A stretch of DNA of 64,000 nt, taken from Verrucomicrobiota bacterium. Its GTDB lineage: Bacteria > Verrucomicrobiota > Verrucomicrobiia > Opitutales > Opitutaceae. The notes under the pieces are model-generated. The model did not search any database and had not been told where the DNA came from. It saw only the letters and a program-made list of their open reading frames with translations. Position 1 is the stretch's first letter; each line of letters opens with the position of its first letter. A program made the position numbers and the translations under genes. Shown piece after piece: positions 48,938 to 58,531 of this stretch. The DNA lies in assembly GCA_016222805.1 (NCBI GenBank), contig JACRQG010000028.1, positions 62,001-126,000 on the forward strand. Direction: 5' to 3'.

Positions 48938-50083
48938 TCAGGCCTGCTTCACCTTGACCCACTTGCGGGTCTTGGCGGAGGCGAGCACGGCATCGACGAC
49001 GTAGTCGGTGGCGAGGCCGTCGCGGAAGTCGGGCTTGCAGCCCTTGCCGCTCTCGAGGCCCTGGATGAACTCGACCATCGCGTGGATGAAGCTGTGCTCG
49101 TAGCCGAGTTGCAGGCCGGGCACCCACCACTTGCCGCAGTAGGGATGATCGCCGTCGGAGACGTGCACGCTCTTCCAACCGCGCTCCTGGCCCTCGTCGC
49201 TGTGGTCGAAGATCTGCAGGCGGTGCAGGTCGTGCAGGTCCCACTTCAGGCTCATGTGCTCGCCGTTGATTTCAAACGTGTACAGCGCCTTGTGGCCGCG
49301 CGCGTAGCGGGTCGACTCGAACAACCCGAGCGAACCGTTGTTGAAGTGGCAGTGGAAGAGGCAGGCGTCGTCGATCCCGACCTTCTCGACCTTGCCGGTC
49401 AGGGTGTGCGGGCGCTGCTTGATGAACGTCTCGGTCATCGCGCTGACGTCCTTGATGCCGCCGTTGAGCCACATCGCGGTGTCGATGCAGTGGGCGAGCA
49501 GGTCGCCGGTGACGCCGGAGCCGGCGACGTTGACGTCGAGGCGCCAGAGGCCGGTGCCGCCCTGCGGCAGTTCGGGGTTGATGGTCCAGTCCTGGAGGAA
49601 GTTGGCGCGATAATGGAAGACCTTCCCGAGCTTGCCCGCGTCGATAAGGTTCTTGGCGAGGACGACCGCCGGGCAGCGGCGGTAGTTGTACCACACCATG
49701 TTTGGCACCTTGGCCTTCTCGATGGCCTTGACCATCGCCTCGGCCTGCTTGGGGTTCATCGCGAGGGGCTTCTCGCAGAGGATCATCTTGCCGGCCTTGG
49801 CGGCGGCGAGGGCCTGCTCCATGTGCAGGTTGTTGGGGGTGGCGATGTCGATGAGATCGATGTCATCGCGGGCGATCAGCTTCTTCCAGTCGGTCTCGGT
49901 CGACTGGTAGCCCCACTTGGCGGCGAACTCCTTCACCTTGGCCTCGTCGCGTCCGCAGACGGCTTGCGGGACGATTTCGTAGCTGGAGGGGAAGAAGTGG
50001 TTGACCTGGTGAAAGGCGTTGCTGTGAGCGCGGCCCATGAAGCTGTAGCCGATGAGTCCGACGCGGAGTTGTTTCTTGGACAT
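48938..50083 (-). CDS. Gfo/Idh/MocA-family sugar oxidoreductase
   Basis: 381 residues. N-terminal Rossmann domain with dinucleotide motif [13 protein letters not shown], the signature [13 protein letters not shown] with the conserved EKP lysine, then the C-terminal alpha/beta domain ([38 protein letters not shown]) with Asp/His residues typical of the active site. It uses NAD(P) to oxidise a sugar or inositol derivative, often to a keto form. Third gene of a minus-strand set with a TIM-barrel isomerase and a cupin-like isomerase. Substrate cannot be fixed from sequence. Confidence 0.88.
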   Translation of the reverse strand: MSKKQLRVGLIGYSFMGRAHSNAFHQVNHFFPSSYEIVPQAVCGRDEAKVKEFAAKWGYQSTETDWKKLIARDDIDLIDIATPNNLHMEQALAAAKAGKMILCEKPLAMNPKQAEAMVKAIEKAKVPNMVWYNYRRCPAVVLAKNLIDAGKLGKVFHYRANFLQDWTINPELPQGGTGLWRLDVNVAGSGVTGDLLAHCIDTAMWLNGGIKDVSAMTETFIKQRPHTLTGKVEKVGIDDACLFHCHFNNGSLGLFESTRYARGHKALYTFEINGEHMSLKWDLHDLHRLQIFDHSDEGQERGWKSVHVSDGDHPYCGKWWVPGLQLGYEHSFIHAMVEFIQGLESGKGCKPDFRDGLATDYVVDAVLASAKTRKWVKVKQA

Positions 50084-50225
50084 GAGCGGAGGGAGTAAGG
50101 GAGTGAGGGACGGAGGGAGTGAGGGGCGGGGAGTACGACGGTGAGGGAAGGGAGAGGCAGGGGAGGGCGGGGTTTTCCACCCTCATTCCCTGGTCACTCA
50201 TCCCTTCTCCTGGCGGCGAAGCCGC

Positions 50226-51275
50226 CTAGGCGTGCCAGCCGTGGTTGTTGCGGACCTCGATCATCGCGGCAAGGATGTCGTTCCAGGTCTGCTGCTTCAT
50301 CAGCACCTCGTTCGGGAACATGCAGCCGTCCCAACAGATGTGCTTCATGCGCTTGGTGACGCGGCCCTGGCCGTCGCGCAGCCAGTAACCGGAGTCGCGG
50401 GCGATGTTGAGCTTGCCGCGCGGATCCGTGGCGAGGCAGTGCTTGCCGGTCTTCTCGTGGGCCCCGGAGCCGAAGACGGTGCCGTCGTTCTGCGCCACGT
50501 GGAAGTCGATCGTCCAGGGACGGAGGGCGTTGGTGAGCTTGACCATCGCCTTGTGAAACTCGGCCGGCTCCCAGTGGTACTTCTTCGGCACGATGCGGTG
50601 GTTCTCGGCGTTGGCGCCCAGCGTGTAGAGCAACGTGTGGGACATGTCGGCCTGGAAGCCCACGACCCTGGGCATGCCGACCATCTCGAGCAGATGCACC
50701 ATGTGGAGCCAGGAGTGCATGCCGCCCCAGCAAATCTCACCCTCGGCGGCGAGCCGCTCGCCTTCGTCCTTCGCGATCTTGCCGGCCTCGCGGAAGCTCT
50801 GCGCGATCAGCTTGGTCGTGCCCTTCGGGTCCTTGTCCCAGGCGGCGACGCCGGTGGCGCTGTCGATGCGCACCACACCGTACGGGCGGACGCCGAGCTC
50901 GGTGAGCTTGCGGGCGATGCGAATCGCCTTGCGCACGTGGGTGACCCAGTTGGCGCGGGCCTTCTCGTCCCCGCCGGCGGCGGCGTCGAACCACACGGGC
51001 GCGACGACCGAGCCGACGACGAAGCCCTTGGACTTAATCTTGTCGGCGAGGGCCTTGATGCCGTCATCGGAGATATCGATGTCGGTGTGCGGATTGTAGA
51101 GGAACAGGTCCACGCCATCGAACTTCACGCCGTTGACCTCCGCCTTGGCGGTGAGGTCGAGCATGGTGTCGAGGTCGATGAACGGTTCCGCGCCGGGGCT
51201 GCCTTTGCCGACGAGGCCGGGCCACATGGCGTTGTGGAGTTTCGGATAGTTGTTGGGGAGGGCGGTATGAGGCAT
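50226..51275 (-). CDS. Sugar phosphate isomerase/epimerase-like TIM-barrel protein
   Basis: 349 residues from the ATG at 51275 ([13 protein letters not shown]). AP-endonuclease-2/xylose-isomerase-like TIM barrel: [49 protein letters not shown] with a probable metal-binding Glu/His pair, [14 protein letters not shown] (Asp, His), [11 protein letters not shown] (His). These scattered Glu/Asp/His residues fit a divalent-metal centre of sugar isomerases or epimerases. It lies 142 bp upstream of the oxidoreductase gene and 102 bp after the cupin-like gene, same strand. No 3-keto-sugar activity can be proved from sequence. Confidence 0.82.
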   Translation of the reverse strand: MPHTALPNNYPKLHNAMWPGLVGKGSPGAEPFIDLDTMLDLTAKAEVNGVKFDGVDLFLYNPHTDIDISDDGIKALADKIKSKGFVVGSVVAPVWFDAAAGGDEKARANWVTHVRKAIRIARKLTELGVRPYGVVRIDSATGVAAWDKDPKGTTKLIAQSFREAGKIAKDEGERLAAEGEICWGGMHSWLHMVHLLEMVGMPRVVGFQADMSHTLLYTLGANAENHRIVPKKYHWEPAEFHKAMVKLTNALRPWTIDFHVAQNDGTVFGSGAHEKTGKHCLATDPRGKLNIARDSGYWLRDGQGRVTKRMKHICWDGCMFPNEVLMKQQTWNDILAAMIEVRNNHGWHA

Positions 51276-51377
51276 GGCGGGTTTGGATGAGGTTGGGAGT
51301 TGAACCACAGAGGCACAAAGGCGCAGAGGGAAGCGGAGGACCGACCTTTGTGTCCTCCGTGTCTCTATGGTTAGGGA

Positions 51378-52649
51378 TCAGAACTTGTTCTTCCGGTACG
51401 CGCCCATCGCGGGGGCGTCGGGGTGCACTTCGGGGCCGAAGTAACGGAGGACGACGAGCGGCTCGACGCTGCTGGTGTTCTCGAAGGTGACGCCGGCCTT
51501 GGCGGCGTCCTCGGTGCAGAAGACTTCGTCCTCGGTCAGCTCGTGGAAGCGGATGAGCTTCGGGCAGTCGAGGGTGAGGTTGTTCATCCGGCCCTTGCCC
51601 TGGACGGTGATGAGGCCGTAGGCGCCGCCATCCTTGATGGTGCACTTGGCGCCGGGCTCGACGGTGAGTTCCTTGGCGGTGAAGAGCTGCTCGCCTTTGA
51701 CCTTGCCGTAGACGATCCAACGGTCGACGTAACCCTCGCTGCGCGTGTCGGCCACCGGCACCGGCTCGAGGTAGTGGTTGTCCTTGAAGTTCGGGTCGGT
51801 GTTTTCGTCCCAGTCGAGCTGGTCGACGATGAAGTCGAGATCGTGGTGCTTGCTCTTGGGCATGTCCTTCACGAGGAGCGCCCACGGCACTTCGCGGCCC
51901 TCGACGAGCGACTGGTACATGCCGAAGACGTCGGAACCCCACTGCGGCTCGTAGGTGCAGAGGGAGCCGGGGGCGTGGAGCACGCAGGGTGGGATGAGCC
52001 AGCCGGTGCCGGGCTTCAGGCGATAGGCGCGGGAGAGGTCGAGGATGCCGTTGTCGCCCTTGTTCCAATTCTCGAGGCATTTCCGGACCTGGGCCTTGGT
52101 CGTGCCCGGCTCAAGGCCCATGAAGGTGTAGGGGAAGTTGTTGCCGACGTTGTTGTGCTGCGGCGGGAAGTAGTAAGACTCCGGCTTGCCCTCCTGGCCC
52201 ACGAGCTTCGCCTGCTTGGCGCTCTGGTGCATGTGGTGCGGAATCGGGCCCATGTTGTCGAAGAACTTCGAGTAAACGGGCCACTTCCTGTACTTCTTCC
52301 AGATCGCCTTGCCGATCAGGGTGGAACCACACTCGGCGACGGCCTGTTGGAGGGTGAAGCGCTGGTCGCCGACCACGACGTAGCTCAGGCCCTCGTCGGG
52401 AGTACGGTTGTCATTTGCGGCGGGGGTGGTGGAGGCGAACCAGCGTTCGTCGATGCCACCCCGATTGAGGCCGAACGCATACAGATCGTCCGGGTGGAGC
52501 TTCAGCCGCTTGCCCGGCTGGAGGAACGAGCGCGGCACCCAGCAGGGGGCGAGGCGCAGCAGGCCGCCGGTTTCGGCCAGCGTGCCTTCCACGAGGCTTT
52601 GGACTTTCGACGTGATCGTCTTGAGGTCTTTGACGGAGGTTTTCGACAT
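51378..52649 (-). CDS. Cupin-type protein resembling class I mannose-6-phosphate isomerase
   Basis: 423 residues from the ATG at 52649 (MSKTSVKDLKTITSK). Histidine-rich centre IPHHMHQSAKQAKLVGQEGK with ESYYFPPQHNNVGNNFPYTF, then LKPGTGWLIPPCVLHAPGSL, and a C-terminal beta domain (LTVEPGAKCTIKDGGAYGLI). The HxH...E...H pattern matches the metal site of cupin sugar isomerases. No assigned function; it heads the three-gene set and probably isomerises a sugar for the oxidoreductase. A PAS-AraC regulator lies just upstream on the same strand. Confidence 0.65.
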   Translation of the reverse strand: MSKTSVKDLKTITSKVQSLVEGTLAETGGLLRLAPCWVPRSFLQPGKRLKLHPDDLYAFGLNRGGIDERWFASTTPAANDNRTPDEGLSYVVVGDQRFTLQQAVAECGSTLIGKAIWKKYRKWPVYSKFFDNMGPIPHHMHQSAKQAKLVGQEGKPESYYFPPQHNNVGNNFPYTFMGLEPGTTKAQVRKCLENWNKGDNGILDLSRAYRLKPGTGWLIPPCVLHAPGSLCTYEPQWGSDVFGMYQSLVEGREVPWALLVKDMPKSKHHDLDFIVDQLDWDENTDPNFKDNHYLEPVPVADTRSEGYVDRWIVYGKVKGEQLFTAKELTVEPGAKCTIKDGGAYGLITVQGKGRMNNLTLDCPKLIRFHELTEDEVFCTEDAAKAGVTFENTSSVEPLVVLRYFGPEVHPDAPAMGAYRKNKF

Positions 52650-52819
52650 GGGGGAAAGGGGTGGTTGCCGGAGCCGGCCGGGGAGGAATCGAGCCAATCC
52701 AGGCCAAAGAGACATCCTAGCGCGACTGGAGGCAACCGCCTAGTAGCCCGGCGGCGTTTTTTGGTGCAAATGCGGCGGGGGGAGGAGGCGGAAAGCCCGC
52801 CGCTTTCCCGGCGGTCCAC

Positions 52820-53581
52820 TTACTTCTGCTGGAAACGGGCCCGGTAGGCCCGGGGGGTCTCCGCCATGATGCGCCGGAACTCCTTGGTGAAATGGCTCTG
52901 GTCGGAAAACCCAAAGTCGGTGGCGACCTCGGCGAGGGACTTGCGCGAGAACACGAGCGCGCCGCAACTCATGCGCACCCGCAGGCCGCGCAGATAGTCG
53001 TGCGGCGAACTGTGGTAGGCGGCCAGGAACTGCCGCTCGAAGGCGCGCACCGACAGCCCGCAGACCCGGGCCAGGTCCTCGTTGGTGATGCGGTCCGCGT
53101 AGTGCTGGCTGATATAGCGGATCGCCACGCTGAGCGGGGAGTCCGTGGGTGCCGGGCCGGCACCGCCATCATCGTGGCGCGCCAGCGGTCGGGTGACTCC
53201 GGCGGTGCCGACGATCTTTCCCGCCGCATCGCGCAAGGGCACCTTGGAGGTGACACACCAGCGGGCCGTGTGGTCGAAGCGGCCAACCATTTCCACGCGG
53301 GAGAGGATGCGCTCGCCGCGCAGCACCCGCTCGTCGTCCATGCGGTACTGGTTGCTCAGGACCTCGCCGCAAAAGTCATAGTCGGTGCGGCCGATGATCT
53401 CGGCGCGGGATTTCACGCCGAAGTTCAGCAGAAAGGAGACGTTCACCCACTCGTAGTGGCCGGCCTCGTCCTTGATCCACAAGGGCGTGTCCTCGAGGTA
53501 GTCGAACAGCTCGATCACCTCCGGAGCGATGGTCCCGATGCGGCTCAGGGTTCCGAGCATGTTGTCGTCGGCGGAGGGCAT
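52820..53581 (-). CDS. AraC-family regulator with N-terminal PAS domain
   Basis: 253 residues. PAS-like sensor at about 20-135 (LFDYLEDTPLWIKDEAGHYE, VGRFDHTARWCVTSKVPLRD) and a C-terminal AraC helix-turn-helix pair (ITNEDLARVCGLSVRAFERQ, SLAEVATDFGFSDQSHFTKE with the typical GFSDQSHFTKEF). It probably activates the sugar genes at 48.9-52.6 kb, transcribed in the same direction 170 bp downstream, in response to a small-molecule or redox signal sensed by the PAS domain. The target is inferred from position. Confidence 0.88.
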   Translation of the reverse strand: MPSADDNMLGTLSRIGTIAPEVIELFDYLEDTPLWIKDEAGHYEWVNVSFLLNFGVKSRAEIIGRTDYDFCGEVLSNQYRMDDERVLRGERILSRVEMVGRFDHTARWCVTSKVPLRDAAGKIVGTAGVTRPLARHDDGGAGPAPTDSPLSVAIRYISQHYADRITNEDLARVCGLSVRAFERQFLAAYHSSPHDYLRGLRVRMSCGALVFSRKSLAEVATDFGFSDQSHFTKEFRRIMAETPRAYRARFQQK

Positions 53582-53705
53582 GCGGGGATTGCAGCCGGGA
53601 GGCGGTCAACGGGCAAGCGTGCGCGGGACGGCCTCAAAGTAACCCAATAGGTTACTTTGCCCGGTGGGGCGTCCGCGCCACGGATTGCCTGGCTACATTC
53701 GGGTT

Positions 53706-53773
53706 GGCGGGGCGACCCCGACCCGCACCCCTGGTTTCAGCGACCGCTGTGAGCAGGTCGGGGTCGCCCCGCC
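53706..53773. repeat. Head-to-head pair of REP-like palindromes
   Basis: Perfect 18-bp inverted repeat: GGCGGGGCGACCCCGACC at 53706-53723 and GGTCGGGGTCGCCCCGCC at 53756-53773, separated by 32 bp. It lies between the AraC gene and the recQ 3' end. Confidence 0.8.
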
Positions 53774-53817
53774 CACCCGAAATCCGAGACGACGGAAGGC
53801 AGGGAAACCGCGGAAGT

Positions 53818-55647
53818 CTAGTCGAAGGCGATCCGCGCGTTGCTCCGCAGGTAGTCGGCGATCTCCTCGGCGAAGATCGCGCCAAACTCCGCGCGCTTCT
53901 TTTCGCCGATTCCGGGGATGCCCTCCATCTGGTCGGGGGTTTCTGGATAGTACCGGGCCATCGCGCGGAGCGTGGTGTCCCCGAAGACGATGTACGCGGG
54001 CACGCGGCGCTCGTCGGCCAGTTCCTTCCGCAGCGCTCGGAGCCGGGCGAAGAGTATTTCGTCGCAGGCGAGTTCGCCGGCACGTCGGACGGGTGCGCGC
54101 CTGGCCTTGGGCAGGTCCATCGGCTTGGTCAGGGTGACCGGGGCGCGCGAGCGCAGGAGTTCGCGGCCGCTCTCCGTCAGCTCGAGGGTGGCGTATTCGC
54201 CCTCGGCGACCGCGACGTGTCCGAGGCGCATGAGCTCCCGGCCCACGGACGCCCACCGCGTGCGGTTGAGCTCGGCGCCGATGCCGTAGGTCGTGAGGCG
54301 ATCGTGGCCCCAGCGGCGGATCTTCTCGGTGTCGGCGCCGGTGAGCACCTCGATGAGATGGTTGAGACCGACGCTGAATCGGCTGTGCTGCGCGATGCGG
54401 TAGATGCAGGAGAGGAACTTCTGCGCAACAATCGTGCCGTCGTAGGTCTCGCGAGGTTCGAGGCAGTTGTCGCAGGCCCCGCAGGTGTCGAGGGGGAAGA
54501 GCTCCCCGAAGTAGGCGAGCAGTTCGGAGCGTCGGCAACCCGCGCTCTCGGCATAGTGCACGATTTGCCGCAACTGAGCGCGGGCGATGGTGCGTTCTTG
54601 TTCGTCGGTGATCTCGTCGAGGAAGTGGGTCTGCTTCGCGATGTCGCCCGCGCTGAAGAGCAGCAGGCAGTCGCCGGGGAGTCCGTCGCGGCCGGCCCGG
54701 CCGGTCTCCTGGTAATAGCCTTCGATGTTCTTCGGGAGATCGTGGTGAAGGATCCAGCGGACGTTGGGCTTGTTGATCCCCATGCCGAACGCGATCGTGG
54801 CGCAGATGATCCGGGTGTCGTCGCGGAGGAAGGCCTCCTGGTGTGCGGCCCGGGTGGCGGCGTCGAGTCCGGCGTGGTAGGGCCGGGCGGAGAAGCCGCG
54901 GCCCGCCAGCGCCTCCGCGACCCGCTCGGTCGCGGCGCGGCTGGCGCAGTAGATGATGCCACTCTCGTGCTCCCGCACGCGGATGAAGTCGATGATCTGC
55001 TTCAGCGGCTGGTCCTTCGGGATGACGCGGTAGGTGAGGTTGGGGCGGTTGAAACTTGCGACGAAGATCTCCGGCTCGCGGAGGCGCAGGTGGGTGACGA
55101 TGTCCTGGCGGACGCGTTCCGTGGCGGTGGCGGTCAGGGCCATTGCCGGCACCCCCGGCAGCGCTTCGCGCAGGCGGGAGAGCTGGCGGTATTCGGGGCG
55201 GAAATCGTGGCCCCATTCGGACACACAGTGCGCCTCATCGATCGCGAGGCAGCTCACGTTCCAGTTCCGCAGGTTGTCCTCCCAGCCTTCGAGGAGCAGG
55301 CGCTCGGGCGCGGCGTAGAGCAGCCGGAATTCGCCGCGGTGCAGCCCGCGCAGCCGCGAGCGCGCCTCGGGCTCGCCGAGGGTGGAGTTGAGAAACGTGG
55401 CGGCGACCCCGCTGGCCTGCAGGGCGTCGACCTGGTCCTTCATCAGGGCGATGAGGGGGGAGACGACGACGGTCAGGCCGTCCCGGGCGAGGGCGGGCAG
55501 CTGGAAACACAGGGACTTGCCGCCGCCGGTGGGGAGGAGCGCGAAGACATCGCGCCCGGCCAGGGTCGCCTCGCAGATTTCGCGCTGGAGCGGGCGAAAG
55601 CTCGAGTACCCAAAGGTGAGTTGCAGGAGGCGGGCGAGATCGGGCAC
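53818..55647 (-). CDS. recQ: ATP-dependent DNA helicase RecQ
   Basis: 609 residues from a GTG at 55647 (VPDLARLLQLTFGYSSFRPL), chosen because family similarity begins there and no nearer ATG exists; the frame is open further upstream. Walker A LLPTGGGKSLC, DEAH box in IDEAHC, motif VI QETGRAGRDG, RecQ-C-terminal zinc cysteines (CRRSELLAYF...CGACDNC), winged helix, and a C-terminal HRDC domain (LRALRKELADERRVPAYIVF). Length and order match E. coli RecQ (609-610). Unwinds DNA 3'-5' in recombination and repair. Divergent from the membrane protein at 55732. Confidence 0.95.
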   Translation of the reverse strand: MPDLARLLQLTFGYSSFRPLQREICEATLAGRDVFALLPTGGGKSLCFQLPALARDGLTVVVSPLIALMKDQVDALQASGVAATFLNSTLGEPEARSRLRGLHRGEFRLLYAAPERLLLEGWEDNLRNWNVSCLAIDEAHCVSEWGHDFRPEYRQLSRLREALPGVPAMALTATATERVRQDIVTHLRLREPEIFVASFNRPNLTYRVIPKDQPLKQIIDFIRVREHESGIIYCASRAATERVAEALAGRGFSARPYHAGLDAATRAAHQEAFLRDDTRIICATIAFGMGINKPNVRWILHHDLPKNIEGYYQETGRAGRDGLPGDCLLLFSAGDIAKQTHFLDEITDEQERTIARAQLRQIVHYAESAGCRRSELLAYFGELFPLDTCGACDNCLEPRETYDGTIVAQKFLSCIYRIAQHSRFSVGLNHLIEVLTGADTEKIRRWGHDRLTTYGIGAELNRTRWASVGRELMRLGHVAVAEGEYATLELTESGRELLRSRAPVTLTKPMDLPKARRAPVRRAGELACDEILFARLRALRKELADERRVPAYIVFGDTTLRAMARYYPETPDQMEGIPGIGEKKRAEFGAIFAEEIADYLRSNARIAFD

Positions 55648-55731
55648 GGGGCGGGGACGATGGAGAACCCGGCGGGGCGCTGCCGACGAAAAAGTTCGTC
55701 GCCGGTGGTGGCGGTGCTTTTTCTGCCGGGC

Positions 55732-57228
55732 ATGGCAGATTTCGCAGCAGGCCCGGGCCACGGACGGGAGCCGAGGGGCTCGCGGTGGAGGCGTCTGATC
55801 CGGATTCTTCACCTGCCGGAGTGCAAGTTCTTCGGGCTGGCGGTGGGCATGCTGGTGTTCCTGACGGGCGCGGCGAGCGCGGGAGCGGCCGAGCCCGCGG
55901 AGCCGCGGGCGCTGGTGGGGCCCGGGGCGACGAAGGAGGAAGTGATTGACGCGTACGGCTGGCCGAGCGGGCAATCGAAGTCCGGGGTGAAGGAAGTGCT
56001 GTCCTATCCCCAGGGCACGGTGACGCTGGAGAACGGCCGCGTGGAGTCAGTCGCCTTCACGATGAAGCCGCCGTGGCCGCCGCCGCGTCCCCGGCCGGGT
56101 ACGACCGGCAGCGGCCCGGCCCGCAAGACGGACCGCGGGGCGGACTTTTGGGGGACGGACTTCGAACAGGCCGCGCGCGAAGCCCGGCGGCGCAACGCGC
56201 GCGTCCTGATCGCCTTCACGGGCTCCGACTGGTCGCCGCCCAGCCGGCACTTCGAGGAGGACGTGGCGAATCATCCGGATTTCGTCGGGCAGTTCACGGC
56301 CGACTTCGTCTTCCTCCGACTCGACTACTCGTCGCGCACGCCTCCGCCTCCGGCGATCCGGGAGCAGAACCAGCAGTTGCGCGAGCGGTACGGCGTCACC
56401 ACCTATCCGACCCTGCTCGTGGTGGAGCCGGACGGGGACCTCCTGGCGACGGTGGATCTGCTGAAGCCGGTCCCGGGCGAAACGTATCGCGACCGGGTGA
56501 TTGCGGCCGTGGCCGAAACGCGGGAGTCCCTCAAGACACGGCCGCCGTCCCCGCCCAAGGTGCCGGAGCCGGTGCCCCCGGCGGGGGCCGAGGCGGCGGG
56601 CCCGGCGGTGGCGCGGCCTGCGCCCACGGGAGGCGCCGCGGAGGCGGTCGAGGTGACCTCGTCGCTGTTTGCGGCCCGCTGGGCCCTGGTCGTGGGGTTG
56701 CTGGCGGGGCTGGCGGGCATCGGAGGTCTGCTGTGGTACGTCTGGCACCGCGGGGTTCTCCCGAAGGGAGGCCGGCCCGAGCAGGAGATGAAGCAGCGGA
56801 TCTCGGACGCCGCGAGCGGCCTGCCGACTCCGGCCGAAATGAACGACTGGCCGCGGGCGCGCGTGGCGACGCTGGTGGCGGCCTACCTGGAAGCGGACGG
56901 CTACCGCGTGGAACTGGTGCGCCCGGCCATCGACAAGGACATCGCGCTGCGCCGCGAAGGCGCGGAGACTCCCCAGGTGCTGGTCCGCTGCGCCGGTTCC
57001 GAGCAGGGAGTGGTGTCCGTGAAGCTCGTGCGCGAGCTGCTTGGCACGCTGGCGGCGGAAGGCGTCGAGACCGGGTGGGTGGTGGCGCCGGCGGGTTTCG
57101 CCCGCGAGGCGCGTACGTTTGCCGCGCAACACGGGCTGAGGCTCATCGACGCCGCCGAACTCATCGAGCGACTGCGCGATCTTCCTCCTTTGCTGCTGCC
57201 GAAGATCCTCGTGCGACTCGCGAAATAG
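55732..57228 (+). CDS. Membrane protein: BamE-like, Cys-less thioredoxin fold and degenerate Mrr-like domain
   Basis: 498 residues from the ATG at 55732 (the frame is open further upstream). Hydrophobic export segment at about 31-50; a BamE/OmlA-like element (GATKEEVIDAYGWPSGQSKS, about 65-110); a thioredoxin-like domain (about 138-265) in which both active-site cysteines are serine (DWSPPS at 166-171 for the usual WCxxC) with cis-proline Pro226 in TTYPTLL; a Pro-rich linker; a transmembrane helix (about 316-337); then a cytoplasmic domain resembling Mrr-type PD-(D/E)xK nucleases (about 372-480: VAAYLEADGYRVELVRP, DKDIALRR, VSVKLVRELLGTL). The catalytic core is degenerate: VLVRCAG replaces the usual (V/Q)xK strand. 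Function unknown; perhaps a sensor or regulatory receptor. Its 3' end overlaps the convergent YcaQ-like gene by 68 bp. Confidence 0.6.
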   Translation: MADFAAGPGHGREPRGSRWRRLIRILHLPECKFFGLAVGMLVFLTGAASAGAAEPAEPRALVGPGATKEEVIDAYGWPSGQSKSGVKEVLSYPQGTVTLENGRVESVAFTMKPPWPPPRPRPGTTGSGPARKTDRGADFWGTDFEQAAREARRRNARVLIAFTGSDWSPPSRHFEEDVANHPDFVGQFTADFVFLRLDYSSRTPPPPAIREQNQQLRERYGVTTYPTLLVVEPDGDLLATVDLLKPVPGETYRDRVIAAVAETRESLKTRPPSPPKVPEPVPPAGAEAAGPAVARPAPTGGAAEAVEVTSSLFAARWALVVGLLAGLAGIGGLLWYVWHRGVLPKGGRPEQEMKQRISDAASGLPTPAEMNDWPRARVATLVAAYLEADGYRVELVRPAIDKDIALRREGAETPQVLVRCAGSEQGVVSVKLVRELLGTLAAEGVETGWVVAPAGFAREARTFAAQHGLRLIDAAELIERLRDLPPLLLPKILVRLAK

Positions 57229-58354
57229 CCGTCGCGCGCAACCCCAGCCATCCGGCCAGCTCACGCAGGGCGCCCGTGAGGGCGACGCCGCGGGCCACCC
57301 GGCGCGACACCACCTGCAGGCGGCGACCGGCGCGATCGGCGCGCGGCTCGACGTGGCCGGCGAGGCGGTCGCCGGCGAGCACCGGGAGCGCATAGTAGCC
57401 GCGTTGGCGGCGGGCCGGCGGGGTGTAGACCTCCCAGGTGTAGTCGAAGTCCCACAGCGCCGCGGTCACGCGCCGATCGTAGATGAGGGGATCCAGCGGC
57501 GCGAGCAGGCGGGGTGCGCCGCTGAGACCGGCCGCCTCGGACGCGGTGGCATCAAGGAGCGGCAGATCGTCGCGTAGACAATAGAGTGCGGGACAGCCCT
57601 CGACCTCCACGCGGGCGACGAGATCCTCGATCGCGCGGAGTTCGGTGCCTTTCAGGGCGGTCAGGCGCCGTTGGCGGACCTTCAATCGAGCGAGCCAGCG
57701 GGCGGTGGCGGCGGCGGGGGCTTCCGGGAGCGCGAGGATCGAGGCCGGGAGCACCCGGGAGGGGAGATCATAGCGGCGGCGGTTGCCTTCGCGGGCGGCG
57801 ATCAGCACGCGACCGTGGAAAAACAGCTTCTGCAGGGTCGACTTGGCGAGGCTGGCCGCGCCCCAGACGCTGCGATGCGCCCGGCGGTCGTCATCGATCT
57901 CGTCGGAAGACAGGGGGCCGTGCTCCGCCAGGGCATCGAGGATGCGGGGCGCGAGGTCGCGTTCCCGCGGTGTCAGCCGTCCGGCCCAGGCCCCCGGGCG
58001 CCGGCTGCGGGTGCGCATGGTCGCCAGCAGGTGAGGCCAGGCCTCGAGCGGAAACGCGACCAGCACGCTGGAGTCGGGCAGGTGGTGTTCGAAGGCGGTG
58101 CGCGATTCGGCAGGCCGCGCCGCGGGCTCGCCGTGCAGGTGCCGCATGAGGTCGCCCTCGCGGTAGGCGGCGACGCGATTCCGGAGGATGAGATCGTGCA
58201 TGCGGCCGCAGACGTTGATCGGATCGATCTGGCAGTAGCCAAGGTGATCGAGCGCGGCGGCGGAATCGCGAAACGGGGTCGCGAAGCCCAGCGCCCGGAG
58301 GAGAAAGCGGCGGGCGGCGGGACGATCGAGGCGGATCGGGCGGGGCGGGGGCAC
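57161..58354 (-). CDS. YcaQ-like winged-helix DNA glycosylase family protein
   Basis: 397 residues. The N-terminal segment LDHLGYCQIDPINVCGRMHD contains the QxD motif used by YcaQ/AlkZ-type interstrand-crosslink glycosylases. HLPDSSVLVAFPLEAWPHLL, SRRPGAWAGRLTPRERD and a C-terminal WEVYTPPARRQRGYYALPVL match the family. It is expected to unhook or remove damaged bases from DNA. Start at the ATG at 58354. It overlaps the convergent gene at 55732-57228 by 68 bp at the 3' ends; transcription from both sides may interfere. Confidence 0.82.
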   Translation of the reverse strand: MPPPRPIRLDRPAARRFLLRALGFATPFRDSAAALDHLGYCQIDPINVCGRMHDLILRNRVAAYREGDLMRHLHGEPAARPAESRTAFEHHLPDSSVLVAFPLEAWPHLLATMRTRSRRPGAWAGRLTPRERDLAPRILDALAEHGPLSSDEIDDDRRAHRSVWGAASLAKSTLQKLFFHGRVLIAAREGNRRRYDLPSRVLPASILALPEAPAAATARWLARLKVRQRRLTALKGTELRAIEDLVARVEVEGCPALYCLRDDLPLLDATASEAAGLSGAPRLLAPLDPLIYDRRVTAALWDFDYTWEVYTPPARRQRGYYALPVLAGDRLAGHVEPRADRAGRRLQVVSRRVARGVALTGALRELAGWLGLRATAISRVARGSSAAAKEEDRAVAR

Positions 58355-58531
58355 GCGGGGATTGAGCGATCGGTTGCCGGAATGGCAAGGGCGCGGGTCG
58401 AAGTGACAACGATGTGTCTTTCGAGCGTGTCACTGGCTAAGTCTTGACTGGGTTTTTCCGCGGCTTCTTGCTGCCTTTTTCCGAGTTTGGCGGCGGCAAC
58501 GCCGGCAAGACACAACCAAGCACTATTAACG

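Noticed and set aside
53704..55731. Extended upstream open frame of the thioredoxin-Mrr gene
   Set aside because: Opposite recQ; coding signals start only near 55732.
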